Source: Pseudoxanthomonas sp. PXM02
GTDB lineage: Bacteria > Pseudomonadota > Gammaproteobacteria > Xanthomonadales > Xanthomonadaceae
NCBI RefSeq assembly: GCF_014851805.1
Contig: NZ_JACVAK010000001.1
Span: 496,001 to 560,000, forward strand
Length of the DNA stretch: 64,000 nt
Direction: 5' to 3'
Shown here: piece after piece, positions 18,645 through 26,741 of the stretch
Layout of the letters: every line of letters begins with the position of its first letter
How positions within the stretch are numbered: the stretch's first letter is position 1
Notes under the pieces: generated by a model
What the model saw: only the letters and a program-made list of their open reading frames with translations
Databases searched by the model: none
What the model was told of the DNA's origin: nothing
Program-made: the position numbers and the translations under genes

Positions 18645-19586
18645 TCAGCGCGCCAGCGGATCCACGCCGAGTCCCCGTGCACGCCATGCATCGATGCCGC
18701 CGCGCAGCGGCAGCACGTCGCGGAAACCTGCCGCACGCAACCGGCCGGCCATCCAGGCGGCCGAGACTTCATCTGGACAGGCGCAGTAGATCACGATCTT
18801 CCCCTCGCGCGGATAGCCGGTGAGGATGCCATCGAGTTGGCGCTCGTCGGCGAACACGGCGCCCGGGATGACGTACGGATCCACATCGCGGAAGCCCGGC
18901 GCGCGGATGTCGAACAGCACCGGCGCCGTACCGGCCTGTATCAGGGCATCCAGTTCCGCCGGTTCGATGCGCGCCGCCTCGAGCGATTTCAGCAGCGTGC
19001 GGCGGCGCCACCAGCGCCAGGCCACGTATGCGGCCAGCGCAATGCCCACCAGCACGCCTGCGCCCGTACCGAGTTGCGACAGCGTGTCGATGACGGTTTC
19101 CACCTGCCGCGAGAACACCGCGCCCAGTCCCAGGCCCAGCGTCGCCCAGAGCGTCGCGCCCAGCCCGTCGTAGCGCAGGAACGGCGGCAGTCGCGACTGC
19201 ATGGCGCCGGCCAGCGGCACCGAGACCATCGACAGGCCGGGAATGAACTTCGCCACCGACAGGATGCGGATGCCGAACCGGCCGTAGAAACGCTCGGTGC
19301 GCTTCATGCAGGTATCGCGCGACAGCGACAGGCGGCACAACGACTGCAGCGTGCGGTTGCCGTAACGGCGACCGGCGTAGAACCACACGCTGTCGCCGAT
19401 CAGGCTGGCCGCGACGGACGCCGCCAGCACGCCCAGCAGCGGCAACCACATCGCTTCCGGCTGCAACGCCAGCCCGGCGCCGACCAGGATCAGCGTGGGC
19501 ATCGCCGGCACCGGCAAACCCAGCGACAGCGCCAGCACGTTGGCGAACACCAGCAGCACGCCGTAGCGGTCGACCAGTTCCTGCAT
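18645..19586 (-). CDS. DedA-family membrane protein fused to a rhodanese domain
   Basis: A 313-residue fusion. The N-terminal half (1-190) is a DedA/SNARE-associated membrane protein with several hydrophobic segments and the family motif in AKFIPGLSMVSVPLAG (112-127). After a basic linker (RWWRRRTLLKS) a rhodanese-like domain spans about 205-310, with the catalytic loop Cys at C268 in YCACPDEVS and a second Cys at C270. DedA proteins are linked to polyprenyl-phosphate or phospholipid recycling and proton-motive force; the rhodanese half implies sulfur transfer or a redox role at the cytoplasmic face. Convergent with the diguanylate cyclase gene. Confidence 0.88.
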   Translation of the reverse strand: MQELVDRYGVLLVFANVLALSLGLPVPAMPTLILVGAGLALQPEAMWLPLLGVLAASVAASLIGDSVWFYAGRRYGNRTLQSLCRLSLSRDTCMKRTERFYGRFGIRILSVAKFIPGLSMVSVPLAGAMQSRLPPFLRYDGLGATLWATLGLGLGAVFSRQVETVIDTLSQLGTGAGVLVGIALAAYVAWRWWRRRTLLKSLEAARIEPAELDALIQAGTAPVLFDIRAPGFRDVDPYVIPGAVFADERQLDGILTGYPREGKIVIYCACPDEVSAAWMAGRLRAAGFRDVLPLRGGIDAWRARGLGVDPLAR

Positions 19587-19970
19587 CCCGATCCCCAGGC
19601 CAGAAGCCGGCGCGACACGCGGCGGCGAGTGCGCATGGTCTGCCTGCGATGGCGGTGCGGCAAGCCACGGGCATGCAACGATCCGTTACCGGGCCACGAT
19701 GGCGCACGCCGATACAAAAAAGCTGGTGCGTGCTGCGGCGCGGGATCGCTCCGTTTACCTGCCCTGCCCGGGGGCGCCCAAAGGGGGGCATCGCGGCCAA
19801 TGTCGGGGGCGACGGCAGCCAAAGCCCAGGCCATCACGTGGACTTAATCCCACCGACGGATGGAGCCACCACCATTCGCCGCTGTACGGTCGCCGCCCCC
19901 ACGGGTGCCGCACGCCAAGGCAGTCCATCCCGTTGAACGTCCGCTCTGACTCTCGCCGGAGGATCCGATC
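19587..19970. other. 384-bp intergenic region between divergent genes
   Basis: Lies between the DedA-rhodanese gene (reverse) and the pectinacetylesterase gene (forward) and must hold both promoters. It contains three G-rich GGGGGC blocks (around 19771-19814), an A-run (ACAAAAAAGC near 19717), and an imperfect dyad CGCCGCTGTACGGTCGCCG near 19880. A good ribosome site GGAGGAT precedes ATG 19971. I compared it by eye with common riboswitch consensus cores and found no match, and no convincing ORF. Confidence 0.4.
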
Positions 19971-21386
19971 ATGGTCGTACCCGTACGTCCCGCCCGCCTG
20001 CCCCTCGTCCTGGCCGCGGCCACGCTGACCCTCGCGGTCGCTGCCCCGCTGAAAGCCGAGGAAGGCGATTACAGCTTCTGGCAGACCCTGGTGAACCTGG
20101 TCTCGCCGCCCAAGGCCGACAACAAGGTCACGCCGGCGCAACGCACCGGCAACTACCCGCTGCTGTCGAACCCGTCCGGCTTCAACGACGGCTTCCAGCC
20201 CGGCCGCTACGACGCCTGGCAGACGATCCAGCTGGCACCGTCCACCGGCGCGGTCTGCGGCGACGGCTCGCCGTTCAAGTTCTTCGTCAACCGCGTGGCC
20301 GATACGCGTAACACCATCATCTACATGGAAGGCGGCGGCGCGTGCTGGGACTACGCCAGTTGCAGCGGCCAGAGCGGCATCCGCGGCGCGCGCAATCCGA
20401 ACGGCATCCCCGACGACTACATGGGCCTGCTGAATCCCGGCGCCAGCCTGGTCAGCCCGTTCGTCACCCGCGTAAGCCCCTTCGACGGGGTCAAGACGCA
20501 GGGCTGGAACATGGTCTACGTGCCCTACTGCACCGGCGACATCTACAGCGGCGACAAGGTGGCCGTGTACAACGATCCGAGCAGGCAGAACGCGCCGCTG
20601 GTGTGGCACCACAACGGCGCGCGCAACGTGCGCGCGGTCGTCAGCTGGCTGAAGGACAACCTGCCGCGTCCCACGCAGATGCTGTCCACCGGCTGCAGCG
20701 CCGGTGGCGCCGGCAGCCTGACCAGCTACCACCCGCTGCGCCGCGACCTGGCGCCGACGCGCAGCTTCCTGATCGACGACTCCGGCCCGATCTTCCCCAC
20801 TCCGAAGAACGGCAATCCGGTCGACTATCCCTCGCAGCCGCTGATGGCGCTGATCCGCAGCGCCTGGGGTCTGGACCAGCCCAATGGCCCATTGCCCTAC
20901 CTGGCCAGTGGCCTGCCGCAGTTCGACCTCAACGAACTCGGCAGCCTGTACCCGGCGCTGTCCAGCAAGTACGCCGGCGACCGCCTCGGCCACACGCATT
21001 TCTGGAAGGACCTCAACTATTCCTCGTACTCGTATGAGCGCTTCTATCCCGACATCGCCAATGCGCCCGACCAGGCCACCAAGGAAGCCCGCATCCATGC
21101 GCGCTGGGACACCGACACGGCACGCCTGCGCGATCGCCTGAACGGACTGAACAATTTTGGCGGCTACTTCCCGCAGTACCGCGCGCTCAACGAGAGCCAC
21201 TGCACTACCATCGTCGACTTCAAGAACGCCGACGTGCAGGCGCAGAACCTGGAGCTGAAGCACTTCATCGACAGCGTGCTCGACGGCCAGGGCAAGGTGC
21301 TCGACGCCAGCGAGCAGGACGACAAGGCCGACAAGGCCAAGCCGTTCAACCTGCTGTACTGGCTGGTCGACCAGCTGATGGGCTGA
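19971..21386 (+). CDS. Secreted pectinacetylesterase-family hydrolase
   Basis: A 471-residue exported serine hydrolase. A signal peptide ends near AAPLKA (residue 29). The pectinacetylesterase (Notum-like) pattern is clear: oxyanion segment MEGGGACWD (119-127), nucleophile S243 in STGCSAGGAG, an acid candidate in LIDDSGP and a His in NESHCTT. Family members remove acetyl groups from pectin or palmitoleate from proteins; the bacterial substrate is unknown and pectin is only a guess. A strong Shine-Dalgarno GGAGGAT lies 6 nt before ATG. A membrane-anchored gene of unknown function follows 52 bp downstream, perhaps in the same operon. Confidence 0.85.
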   Translation: MVVPVRPARLPLVLAAATLTLAVAAPLKAEEGDYSFWQTLVNLVSPPKADNKVTPAQRTGNYPLLSNPSGFNDGFQPGRYDAWQTIQLAPSTGAVCGDGSPFKFFVNRVADTRNTIIYMEGGGACWDYASCSGQSGIRGARNPNGIPDDYMGLLNPGASLVSPFVTRVSPFDGVKTQGWNMVYVPYCTGDIYSGDKVAVYNDPSRQNAPLVWHHNGARNVRAVVSWLKDNLPRPTQMLSTGCSAGGAGSLTSYHPLRRDLAPTRSFLIDDSGPIFPTPKNGNPVDYPSQPLMALIRSAWGLDQPNGPLPYLASGLPQFDLNELGSLYPALSSKYAGDRLGHTHFWKDLNYSSYSYERFYPDIANAPDQATKEARIHARWDTDTARLRDRLNGLNNFGGYFPQYRALNESHCTTIVDFKNADVQAQNLELKHFIDSVLDGQGKVLDASEQDDKADKAKPFNLLYWLVDQLMG

Positions 21387-21438
21387 GGCCATCGTCAGGG
21401 GCCGCCGCGGGATGGCCGCCCCTCTCGCAGGAGAACGC

Positions 21439-22047
21439 ATGAAAGCCATGTTCGTCGCCCTTGTCGTGCTGGCCGGTCTGGCGGTCGCGGTCATGTACCT
21501 GTGGCCCGCGAAATGGATCGCGCCGCCCTCCGCGCCCGCCGCCAGCGCTATGCCAGCACCGTCATCAGCAGCGCGGGACGCACTGCAGGCCACGCCGCAG
21601 GCACAGGTGCATCGCGACCGCCAGCGCTTCGAAGCCGACGCGAAGGACTTCTTTGCCCGCGCCCCGTCGCTGCGTGCGGTGGAGCGCAGCGAGCGCGCCG
21701 ATGCACTGACCCGCCAGATCGACCGCTATGAAGCCGAGGGCGGCCTGTCGGCCGGCGAGGCGGTGCTGCTGCGCACGGCGCTGGTGCAAGCCACCATCGA
21801 AGATCCGGCGCGGCAGGCGGAGGAAGTGGCGGCGATCGCCGACCGCTACCGCACGCATGCCGACCAGCGCATGGCGGCCTTTGCCGCGCAGCAGGCGAAC
21901 GACCCGCACTTCCAGTCCTACAAGGCGCGCGAAGCGCAGGTGGTGGCGGAAGTGATGGCGATGACGTCGATACCGGCCGGGCTCACCCGCGACCAGTACC
22001 TGCGGCAGCGGTTGCAGGAGGAGCGGGAGCGCGCCTACGCGCCTTAA
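21439..22047 (+). CDS. Hypothetical membrane-anchored helical protein
   Basis: Not recognised. A 202-residue protein with one N-terminal membrane helix (about 3-22, FVALVVLAGLAVAVMYLWP), a Pro/Ala linker, then a charged, almost wholly helical periplasmic part rich in Arg, Glu and Gln. This single anchor plus helical body resembles lipase- or phospholipase-accessory chaperones in general design, but no diagnostic motif supports that. ATG 21439 has CAGGAG 7 nt upstream. Its position 52 bp after a secreted hydrolase gene makes an accessory role conceivable (inference). A REP-like palindrome follows. Confidence 0.6.
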   Translation: MKAMFVALVVLAGLAVAVMYLWPAKWIAPPSAPAASAMPAPSSAARDALQATPQAQVHRDRQRFEADAKDFFARAPSLRAVERSERADALTRQIDRYEAEGGLSAGEAVLLRTALVQATIEDPARQAEEVAAIADRYRTHADQRMAAFAAQQANDPHFQSYKAREAQVVAEVMAMTSIPAGLTRDQYLRQRLQEERERAYAP

Positions 22048-22070
22048 AACAGATGCAGGCAGAAACAGGT

Positions 22071-22135
22071 GTGGGAGCGACGTAAGTCGCGATGAGGCGT
22101 TACAGGTGGTCTATCGCGACTTACGTCGCTCCCAC
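22071..22135. repeat. Perfect 23-bp palindromic REP-like element
   Basis: GTGGGAGCGACGTAAGTCGC plus GAT (22071-22093) is repeated as its exact reverse complement at 22113-22135, around a 19-nt loop. A diverged, truncated copy occurs at 1-55. It lies between convergent genes, where it could act as a transcript-end hairpin. Elements of this type are spread by RAYT-type transposases in related genomes; no such transposase is in this window. Confidence 0.9.
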
Positions 22136-22146
22136 AACAAAGAAAC

Positions 22147-22839
22147 CTAGCTGCCCACCCGCCACGGCCTTCCTCGCACGCGATACAGCACCAGGTAGAC
22201 GCCCGACACCCAGGCGAGGCCGGCCGCGAAGCCGCCGAGGATGTCCGAGGGGTAATGCACGCCCAGGTAGATGCGCGATACGCCGACGAGCAGTGCGAAG
22301 CTGCCGGCGAGCGCGACCGCCAGCCAGCGCCAGCGCGTATGCCAACACAGCAGCACGACCACCATCGCCAGCGTGGCCGAGCCCATCGCATGGCCACTGG
22401 GGAAGCTGAAGGTGTGCTCCGGCGCGATGGATTCCCACAACGAGGGACGATCGCGCTGGAAGAACTGCTTGGTCGCCATGTTGAGCAGCGCCGAGCCGGC
22501 GAACGACACGCCGGCGAAGGTCGCCTCCCGCCAGCGCCTGGCGATCAGCAGGCCCATCGTCAGCGCGATATCGACCGGCACCACGCCCCACTGGTAGCCG
22601 ATCGCGGAGATGAAGATGAAGAAGCGGTCCAGCGCCGGCCCGGCCATCGCATGCGCGCGCCACAGCAGCGGGTCGTCGAAATAGAAGACTTCCAGTTCGT
22701 GGACTTCATCGGCCAGTTCGACGAAGACCCACAGCGGCGCCAGCAGGCAAAGGAACAGCAGGATCAGGCGGCCGCCATGCTCGCGCAGCAGGCTGGCGAT
22801 CAAGCGACTGCCTTGTGCCAGCCTCTCAGCCGGCGACAC
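22147..22839 (-). CDS. PAP2-superfamily phosphatase, membrane
   Basis: A 230-residue integral membrane phosphatase of the PAP2 type. The three-part signature is complete: [10 protein letters not shown], then FPSGHAMGS, then [16 protein letters not shown] with the catalytic His, all placed between hydrophobic helices. Such enzymes dephosphorylate phosphatidic acid, phosphatidylglycerophosphate or undecaprenyl diphosphate at the periplasmic face; which one is not decidable. Its start overlaps the end of ispG by 14 bp on the same strand, so the two are cotranscribed; an undecaprenyl-phosphate role would fit the isoprenoid neighbour (inference). Confidence 0.9.
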   Translation of the reverse strand: MSPAERLAQGSRLIASLLREHGGRLILLFLCLLAPLWVFVELADEVHELEVFYFDDPLLWRAHAMAGPALDRFFIFISAIGYQWGVVPVDIALTMGLLIARRWREATFAGVSFAGSALLNMATKQFFQRDRPSLWESIAPEHTFSFPSGHAMGSATLAMVVVLLCWHTRWRWLAVALAGSFALLVGVSRIYLGVHYPSDILGGFAAGLAWVSGVYLVLYRVRGRPWRVGS

Positions 22840-24091
22840 GCGCGTACTTGCTCTCGACGTAGTCGTCGATCAGTGCGACGAACTCGTGCGCGATATTCTC
22901 GCCGCGCAGGGTGACCTTCTTCTCGCCATCGACGAACACCGGCGCCGCCGGTGCCTCGCCCGTGCCCGGCAACGAGATGCCGATGTTGGCATGGCGCGAT
23001 TCGCCGGGGCCGTTGACCACGCAGCCCATCACCGCCAGCGTCATGGTCTCCGCACCCGGATGGGTGACTTTCCACTCGGGCATCTTGCCGCGCACATGCT
23101 CCTGCACGACCTTGGCCAGTTCCTGGAAGAATTCCGAGGTGGTGCGGCCACAGCCCGGGCACGCGGTGACCATCGGTGTGAAGGCGCGCAGGCCGGTGGT
23201 CTGAAGGAGTTCCTGCGCGACAATCACTTCCTGCGTGCGCGACTGGCCGGGTTCCGGCGTCAGCGAAATGCGGATGGTGTCGCCGATGCCTTCCTGCAGC
23301 AGCACCGACAACGCGGCGGCGGACGCGACGATGCCCTTGCTGCCGATGCCGGCCTCGGTCAGGCCCAGGTGCAGCGCAAAGTCGGTGCGGCTGGCCATGT
23401 CGCGGTAGACCGCGATCAGTTCCTGCACGCCGCTGACCTTGGCCGACAGCACGATGCGATCGCGCGGCAGGCCGAGCTCGACCGCGCGCTCACCCGAATC
23501 CACTGCCGATCGGATCAGCGCTTCGCGCAGCACGCGGCCTGCATCCCACGGCACGTCGCGCGTGTGGTTCTCGTCCATCAATTGCGCGGCCAGCGCCTGG
23601 TCCAGCGAGCCCCAGTTGGCGCCGATGCGCACCGGCTTGCCGTAGCGGATCGCGAACTCGATCAGCTGGGCGAACTGGGTGTCCTTCTTCTTGCCGAAGC
23701 CGACGTTGCCGGGGTTGATGCGGTACTTGGCCAGCGCCTCGGCGCAGGCCGGTTCGCCTGCCAGCAGCTGGTGGCCGTTGTAGTGGAAGTCGCCGATCAG
23801 CGGCACCGAGATGCCCATCATCTCCAGCTTCTCGCGGATACGCGGGATGGCAGCAGCGGACTCGGGGTTGTTGACCGTCAGCCGGACCATTTCCGAGCCG
23901 GCGCGCCAGAGTTCGGCCACCTGCTTCACGCTGCTGGCGACGTCGGCGGTGTCGGTATTGGTCATCGACTGCACCACCACCGGACGGCCACCGCCAACGG
24001 TGGCATTGCCGATCTGGACGGCCTGGGTGATGCGGCGCGGCCAGGGCGCGGCGTCGGTGGGGGGCGTGGGGCGGGTGACGGCGTCGTGCAT
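22826..24091 (-). CDS. ispG: 4-hydroxy-3-methylbut-2-en-1-yl diphosphate synthase
   Basis: Converts 2-C-methyl-D-erythritol cyclodiphosphate to HMBPP, the penultimate MEP-pathway step, using a [4Fe-4S] cluster. The 421-residue protein has the cluster ligands in TACPGCGRT (two Cys) and [12 protein letters not shown] (third Cys), and the N-terminal TIM-barrel part with [12 protein letters not shown] and NPGNVG. Length corresponds to the longer proteobacterial form. It overlaps the downstream PAP2 gene by 14 bp. Confidence 0.97.
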   Translation of the reverse strand: MHDAVTRPTPPTDAAPWPRRITQAVQIGNATVGGGRPVVVQSMTNTDTADVASSVKQVAELWRAGSEMVRLTVNNPESAAAIPRIREKLEMMGISVPLIGDFHYNGHQLLAGEPACAEALAKYRINPGNVGFGKKKDTQFAQLIEFAIRYGKPVRIGANWGSLDQALAAQLMDENHTRDVPWDAGRVLREALIRSAVDSGERAVELGLPRDRIVLSAKVSGVQELIAVYRDMASRTDFALHLGLTEAGIGSKGIVASAAALSVLLQEGIGDTIRISLTPEPGQSRTQEVIVAQELLQTTGLRAFTPMVTACPGCGRTTSEFFQELAKVVQEHVRGKMPEWKVTHPGAETMTLAVMGCVVNGPGESRHANIGISLPGTGEAPAAPVFVDGEKKVTLRGENIAHEFVALIDDYVESKYARVAG

Positions 24092-24175
24092 GGCGGCATT
24101 GTAGCGTGGGCGCCTTGCCGCCCTGCGACATCACGCCGCAGGCGCCTGCCCGCGGGCTTGCACTAGCATGTGAAC

Positions 24176-25411
24176 ATGCCGAATACCCTGTTGACCCTGT
24201 CGCCGTCGTTCCTGCGCACGCTGTGCAACCTGCGCTGGGTCGCGATCGTGGGCCAGGCGGTGACGGTGCTGGTAGCGCTGGGTCCCCTCGGTATCGACCT
24301 GCCCCGCTGGCCCCTGTGGGCCGGCATCGGTGCGCTGGCGCTGTTCAATGTCTACGCGACCTGGCGCAGCCACCGCCCCGGTGAAGAAACAGCCGCCGAG
24401 GCCTTCGCCCACATGCTGGTGGACGTGGCCGTGCTGTCCTGGCTGGTGGCGTGGAGCGGCGGCATCGGCAATCCGTTCAGTTCCATGTTCCTGCTGCTGA
24501 TCGCGGTGTCGTCGCTGGCGCTGCCGCTGCGCTGGGTGATCGCCACGGGTGTGGCCTGCCTGCTCGGCTACGTGCTGACCGCGGTGTTCGGGCGCCCGCT
24601 GCCGCACCTGCATGGCAACAACTTCAACGTGCACCTGTGGGGCATGGGCGTGAATTTCGTCCTGTCGGCCGCGGTGGTGCTGTACTTCTCCACCCGCCTG
24701 GTCGCCGCGCTGCGCCTGCGCGAACAGGAACTGGCACGCCTGCGCGAACGCTTCGCCCGCAACGAGGGCATCGTGGCGCTGGCCACGCATGCGGCCGCCG
24801 TCGCGCATGAACTGAACACCCCGCTCGCCACCATGACCCTGCTGACCGAGGACATCCGCGAGCACGCCTCGGAACCCGAGATCCGCGAGGACGCCGGCAC
24901 GATGCGCCAGCTGATCGACGTGTGCCGCGACCGCGTGCGCGCCCTCGCCGCCTCCGCCGACATGGGCGTGCACCAGCGCGTGGACCTGGACGACGTGGTG
25001 CAGCGCTGGCAGCTGATCCGTCCGACGGTGGAGCTGCAGCGCACCGGCGCGCTGCCGCCCTGGCTGGCGACCGATGCCTCCACCGGCCACCTGCTGCAGG
25101 CGCTGCTCAACAATGCCGCCGATGCCAGCCGCCAGGCCGGCTCGCAGCGCGTGGACCTGGACCTGCGCTGCGAAGGCGACGAACTGGTCGGCACGGTGCG
25201 CGATTACGGCAACGGTTTCCACGAAGCGCTGCCGTTCCAGTCCGAACAACTCTTCCGCACCAGCAAGCCGGAGGGCATGGGCGTGGGCCTGGCCCTGTCA
25301 CACGCCACCATCGAGCGGCTGGGCGGGCGCATGACCATGCGCGCCGTGCCGCCGCAGGGCGTGCAGGTGCAGTTCCGCCTGCCGGTGGCGGGCAACGACG
25401 AAACTCCCTGA
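24176..25411 (+). CDS. RegB/PrrB-type redox-sensing histidine kinase
   Basis: A 411-residue sensor kinase with six membrane helices (about 20-175) and a cytoplasmic kinase region. It carries the RegB ubiquinone-binding signature GGxxNPF as GGIGNPF (95-101), the H-box histidine H211 in VAHELNTPLATM, and C250 in VCRDRV at the position of the redox-active Cys of RegB. The ATP-binding part has LLNNAADAS, DYGNGF and GMGVGLALSHA. RegB homologues sense quinone-pool redox state and control respiratory genes through RegA. ATG 24176 is used; a GTG 6 nt upstream is possible. The response regulator follows 13 bp downstream. No oxidase or cytochrome genes are near. Confidence 0.88.
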   Translation: MPNTLLTLSPSFLRTLCNLRWVAIVGQAVTVLVALGPLGIDLPRWPLWAGIGALALFNVYATWRSHRPGEETAAEAFAHMLVDVAVLSWLVAWSGGIGNPFSSMFLLLIAVSSLALPLRWVIATGVACLLGYVLTAVFGRPLPHLHGNNFNVHLWGMGVNFVLSAAVVLYFSTRLVAALRLREQELARLRERFARNEGIVALATHAAAVAHELNTPLATMTLLTEDIREHASEPEIREDAGTMRQLIDVCRDRVRALAASADMGVHQRVDLDDVVQRWQLIRPTVELQRTGALPPWLATDASTGHLLQALLNNAADASRQAGSQRVDLDLRCEGDELVGTVRDYGNGFHEALPFQSEQLFRTSKPEGMGVGLALSHATIERLGGRMTMRAVPPQGVQVQFRLPVAGNDETP

Positions 25412-25424
25412 TGAGAGGCAACCG

Positions 25425-25976
25425 ATGAAAGGCCTGCTGGTCGACGACGACGAACTCTACGCGCGCACGCTGCAGCGCAGCCTGGCGCGCAAGGGCATCG
25501 AGACCGAGATCGCGCTGGACGCCACCAGCGCGCTGGTGCGTGCACGCGAGTACCAGCCGGATTTCGCGCTGGTCGACCTGAAACTGGGCGCCGATTCCGG
25601 CCTGACGCTGATCGAGCCGCTGCGGGCGTTGCGTGCCGACATGCAGATCCTGCTGGTCACCGGCTACGCCAGCGTCGCCACCGCGGTGGAATCGATCAAG
25701 CGCGGCGCCGACGATTACCTGCCGAAGCCGGCGACGGTGCCGACCATCCTGCGCGCGCTCGGACTGGAGGCGCCCGCCTCACCCGACGACACCAGCGCTA
25801 CCGACGACACCATGACGCCGCTGAGCCGGCTGGAGTGGGAACACATCCAGCAGGCGCTGGCCGAGACCGAAGGCAATATCTCCGCCGCCGCCAGGTTGCT
25901 GGGCATGCACCGGCGCTCGTTGCAGCGCAAGCTGGCCAAGCGCCCCGGTCCGGAGCGTCGCTGGATCGACGAATAG
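25425..25976 (+). CDS. RegA/PrrA-type response regulator
   Basis: A 183-residue response regulator: receiver domain (1-120) with acidic DDD at 7-9, phospho-acceptor D51 in ALVDLKLG and K in LPKPATV, then a short linker and a Fis-type helix-turn-helix (about 138-172, NISAAARLLGMHRRSLQRK). This size and HTH are characteristic of RegA/ActR/PrrA regulators. It pairs with the RegB-like kinase 13 bp upstream. Converges on the Gly-rich membrane protein gene with 3 bp between stop codons. Confidence 0.9.
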   Translation: MKGLLVDDDELYARTLQRSLARKGIETEIALDATSALVRAREYQPDFALVDLKLGADSGLTLIEPLRALRADMQILLVTGYASVATAVESIKRGADDYLPKPATVPTILRALGLEAPASPDDTSATDDTMTPLSRLEWEHIQQALAETEGNISAAARLLGMHRRSLQRKLAKRPGPERRWIDE

Positions 25977-25979
25977 CGG

Positions 25980-26672
25980 TCAGCGCGAGGCGTCGCGTTC
26001 CGGATCGATCGCCAGCCCCGCACCCATCCCGAGGCCTGCACCGGCCCCCATGCCGGCGCCCATACCGCCTGCACCACCTCCGCCGCCACCACGTTCGCCA
26101 TCGCCGCGGCCTTCCCCCTTGCCGCCCTCGCCCTTGCCTTTGTTCGGCGCCGGCCGCGCGGGGCCCTGACGCGGAATCGTCAGGCCGGCGGGGATCGGCT
26201 CTAGGTCCAGCACGCTGCGGATGAAATCGCGCAGCGACACCACCAGATCGTGGGTATGGATGGGACGGCCTGCGGCCAGATCGGCGGCTGCCTGCGCCGC
26301 CAGCCGCACCTGTTCGTCGGTGCCCAGCAGGATGATGTCCGACAGCGCCGCCTCGACCGCATCGCGGATGCGTCGCGCACGGTCGCTGCCGTCCTCGGCA
26401 GTGTCGATGCCGCTCTCCCGGGCCCGCTGGCGCAGCTCGCGCAGATGGGTGGGATCGACTTCCAGATCACCGGTGAACGAACCGCCCAGCGTCTTGTAGG
26501 CGGCGATCAGCGTACGCAGGCGCTCGTTGATCTGCCGGTTCTCGCGTGCCCGTCGCTCCTGCACCGTCTGCATCACCACCAGGCGGATGCCGACGCCGAT
26601 CAGCGTGATCAGCGCCAGCCCCGCCAGCGTGGTCAACAGGCCCTGCCACGAACTGAAGTCGAGACCGCGCAT
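25980..26672 (-). CDS. Hypothetical membrane protein with Gly-rich tail
   Basis: Not recognised beyond layout. A 230-residue protein with one N-terminal membrane helix (about 12-34), a helical cytoplasmic region (35-160) rich in Arg and Glu, a Pro/Lys/Gly linker, and a C-terminal tail of Gly-rich repeats (about 190-222) with MGAGMGAGAG-like units. The central region has evenly spaced Asp/Glu/Arg and no catalytic motif. Gly/Met tails of this kind are usually disordered. It is convergent with the RegB/RegA pair and lies downstream of the TonB receptor gene by 69 bp on the same strand. Confidence 0.65.
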   Translation of the reverse strand: MRGLDFSSWQGLLTTLAGLALITLIGVGIRLVVMQTVQERRARENRQINERLRTLIAAYKTLGGSFTGDLEVDPTHLRELRQRARESGIDTAEDGSDRARRIRDAVEAALSDIILLGTDEQVRLAAQAAADLAAGRPIHTHDLVVSLRDFIRSVLDLEPIPAGLTIPRQGPARPAPNKGKGEGGKGEGRGDGERGGGGGGAGGMGAGMGAGAGLGMGAGLAIDPERDASR

Positions 26673-26741
26673 GGCGGGAGTCCTCCGGATGTCCGGTCGC
26701 TACCTTACCGAAATCCGTGTCGCCGCCGTGCGCGGCCGGCA

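Noticed and set aside
19740-19900. Possible c-di-GMP (GEMM) or other riboswitch before the pectinacetylesterase gene
   Set aside because: G-rich blocks and GACGGCAGCCAAAGCC look vaguely similar, but the conserved core and pairing do not fit.
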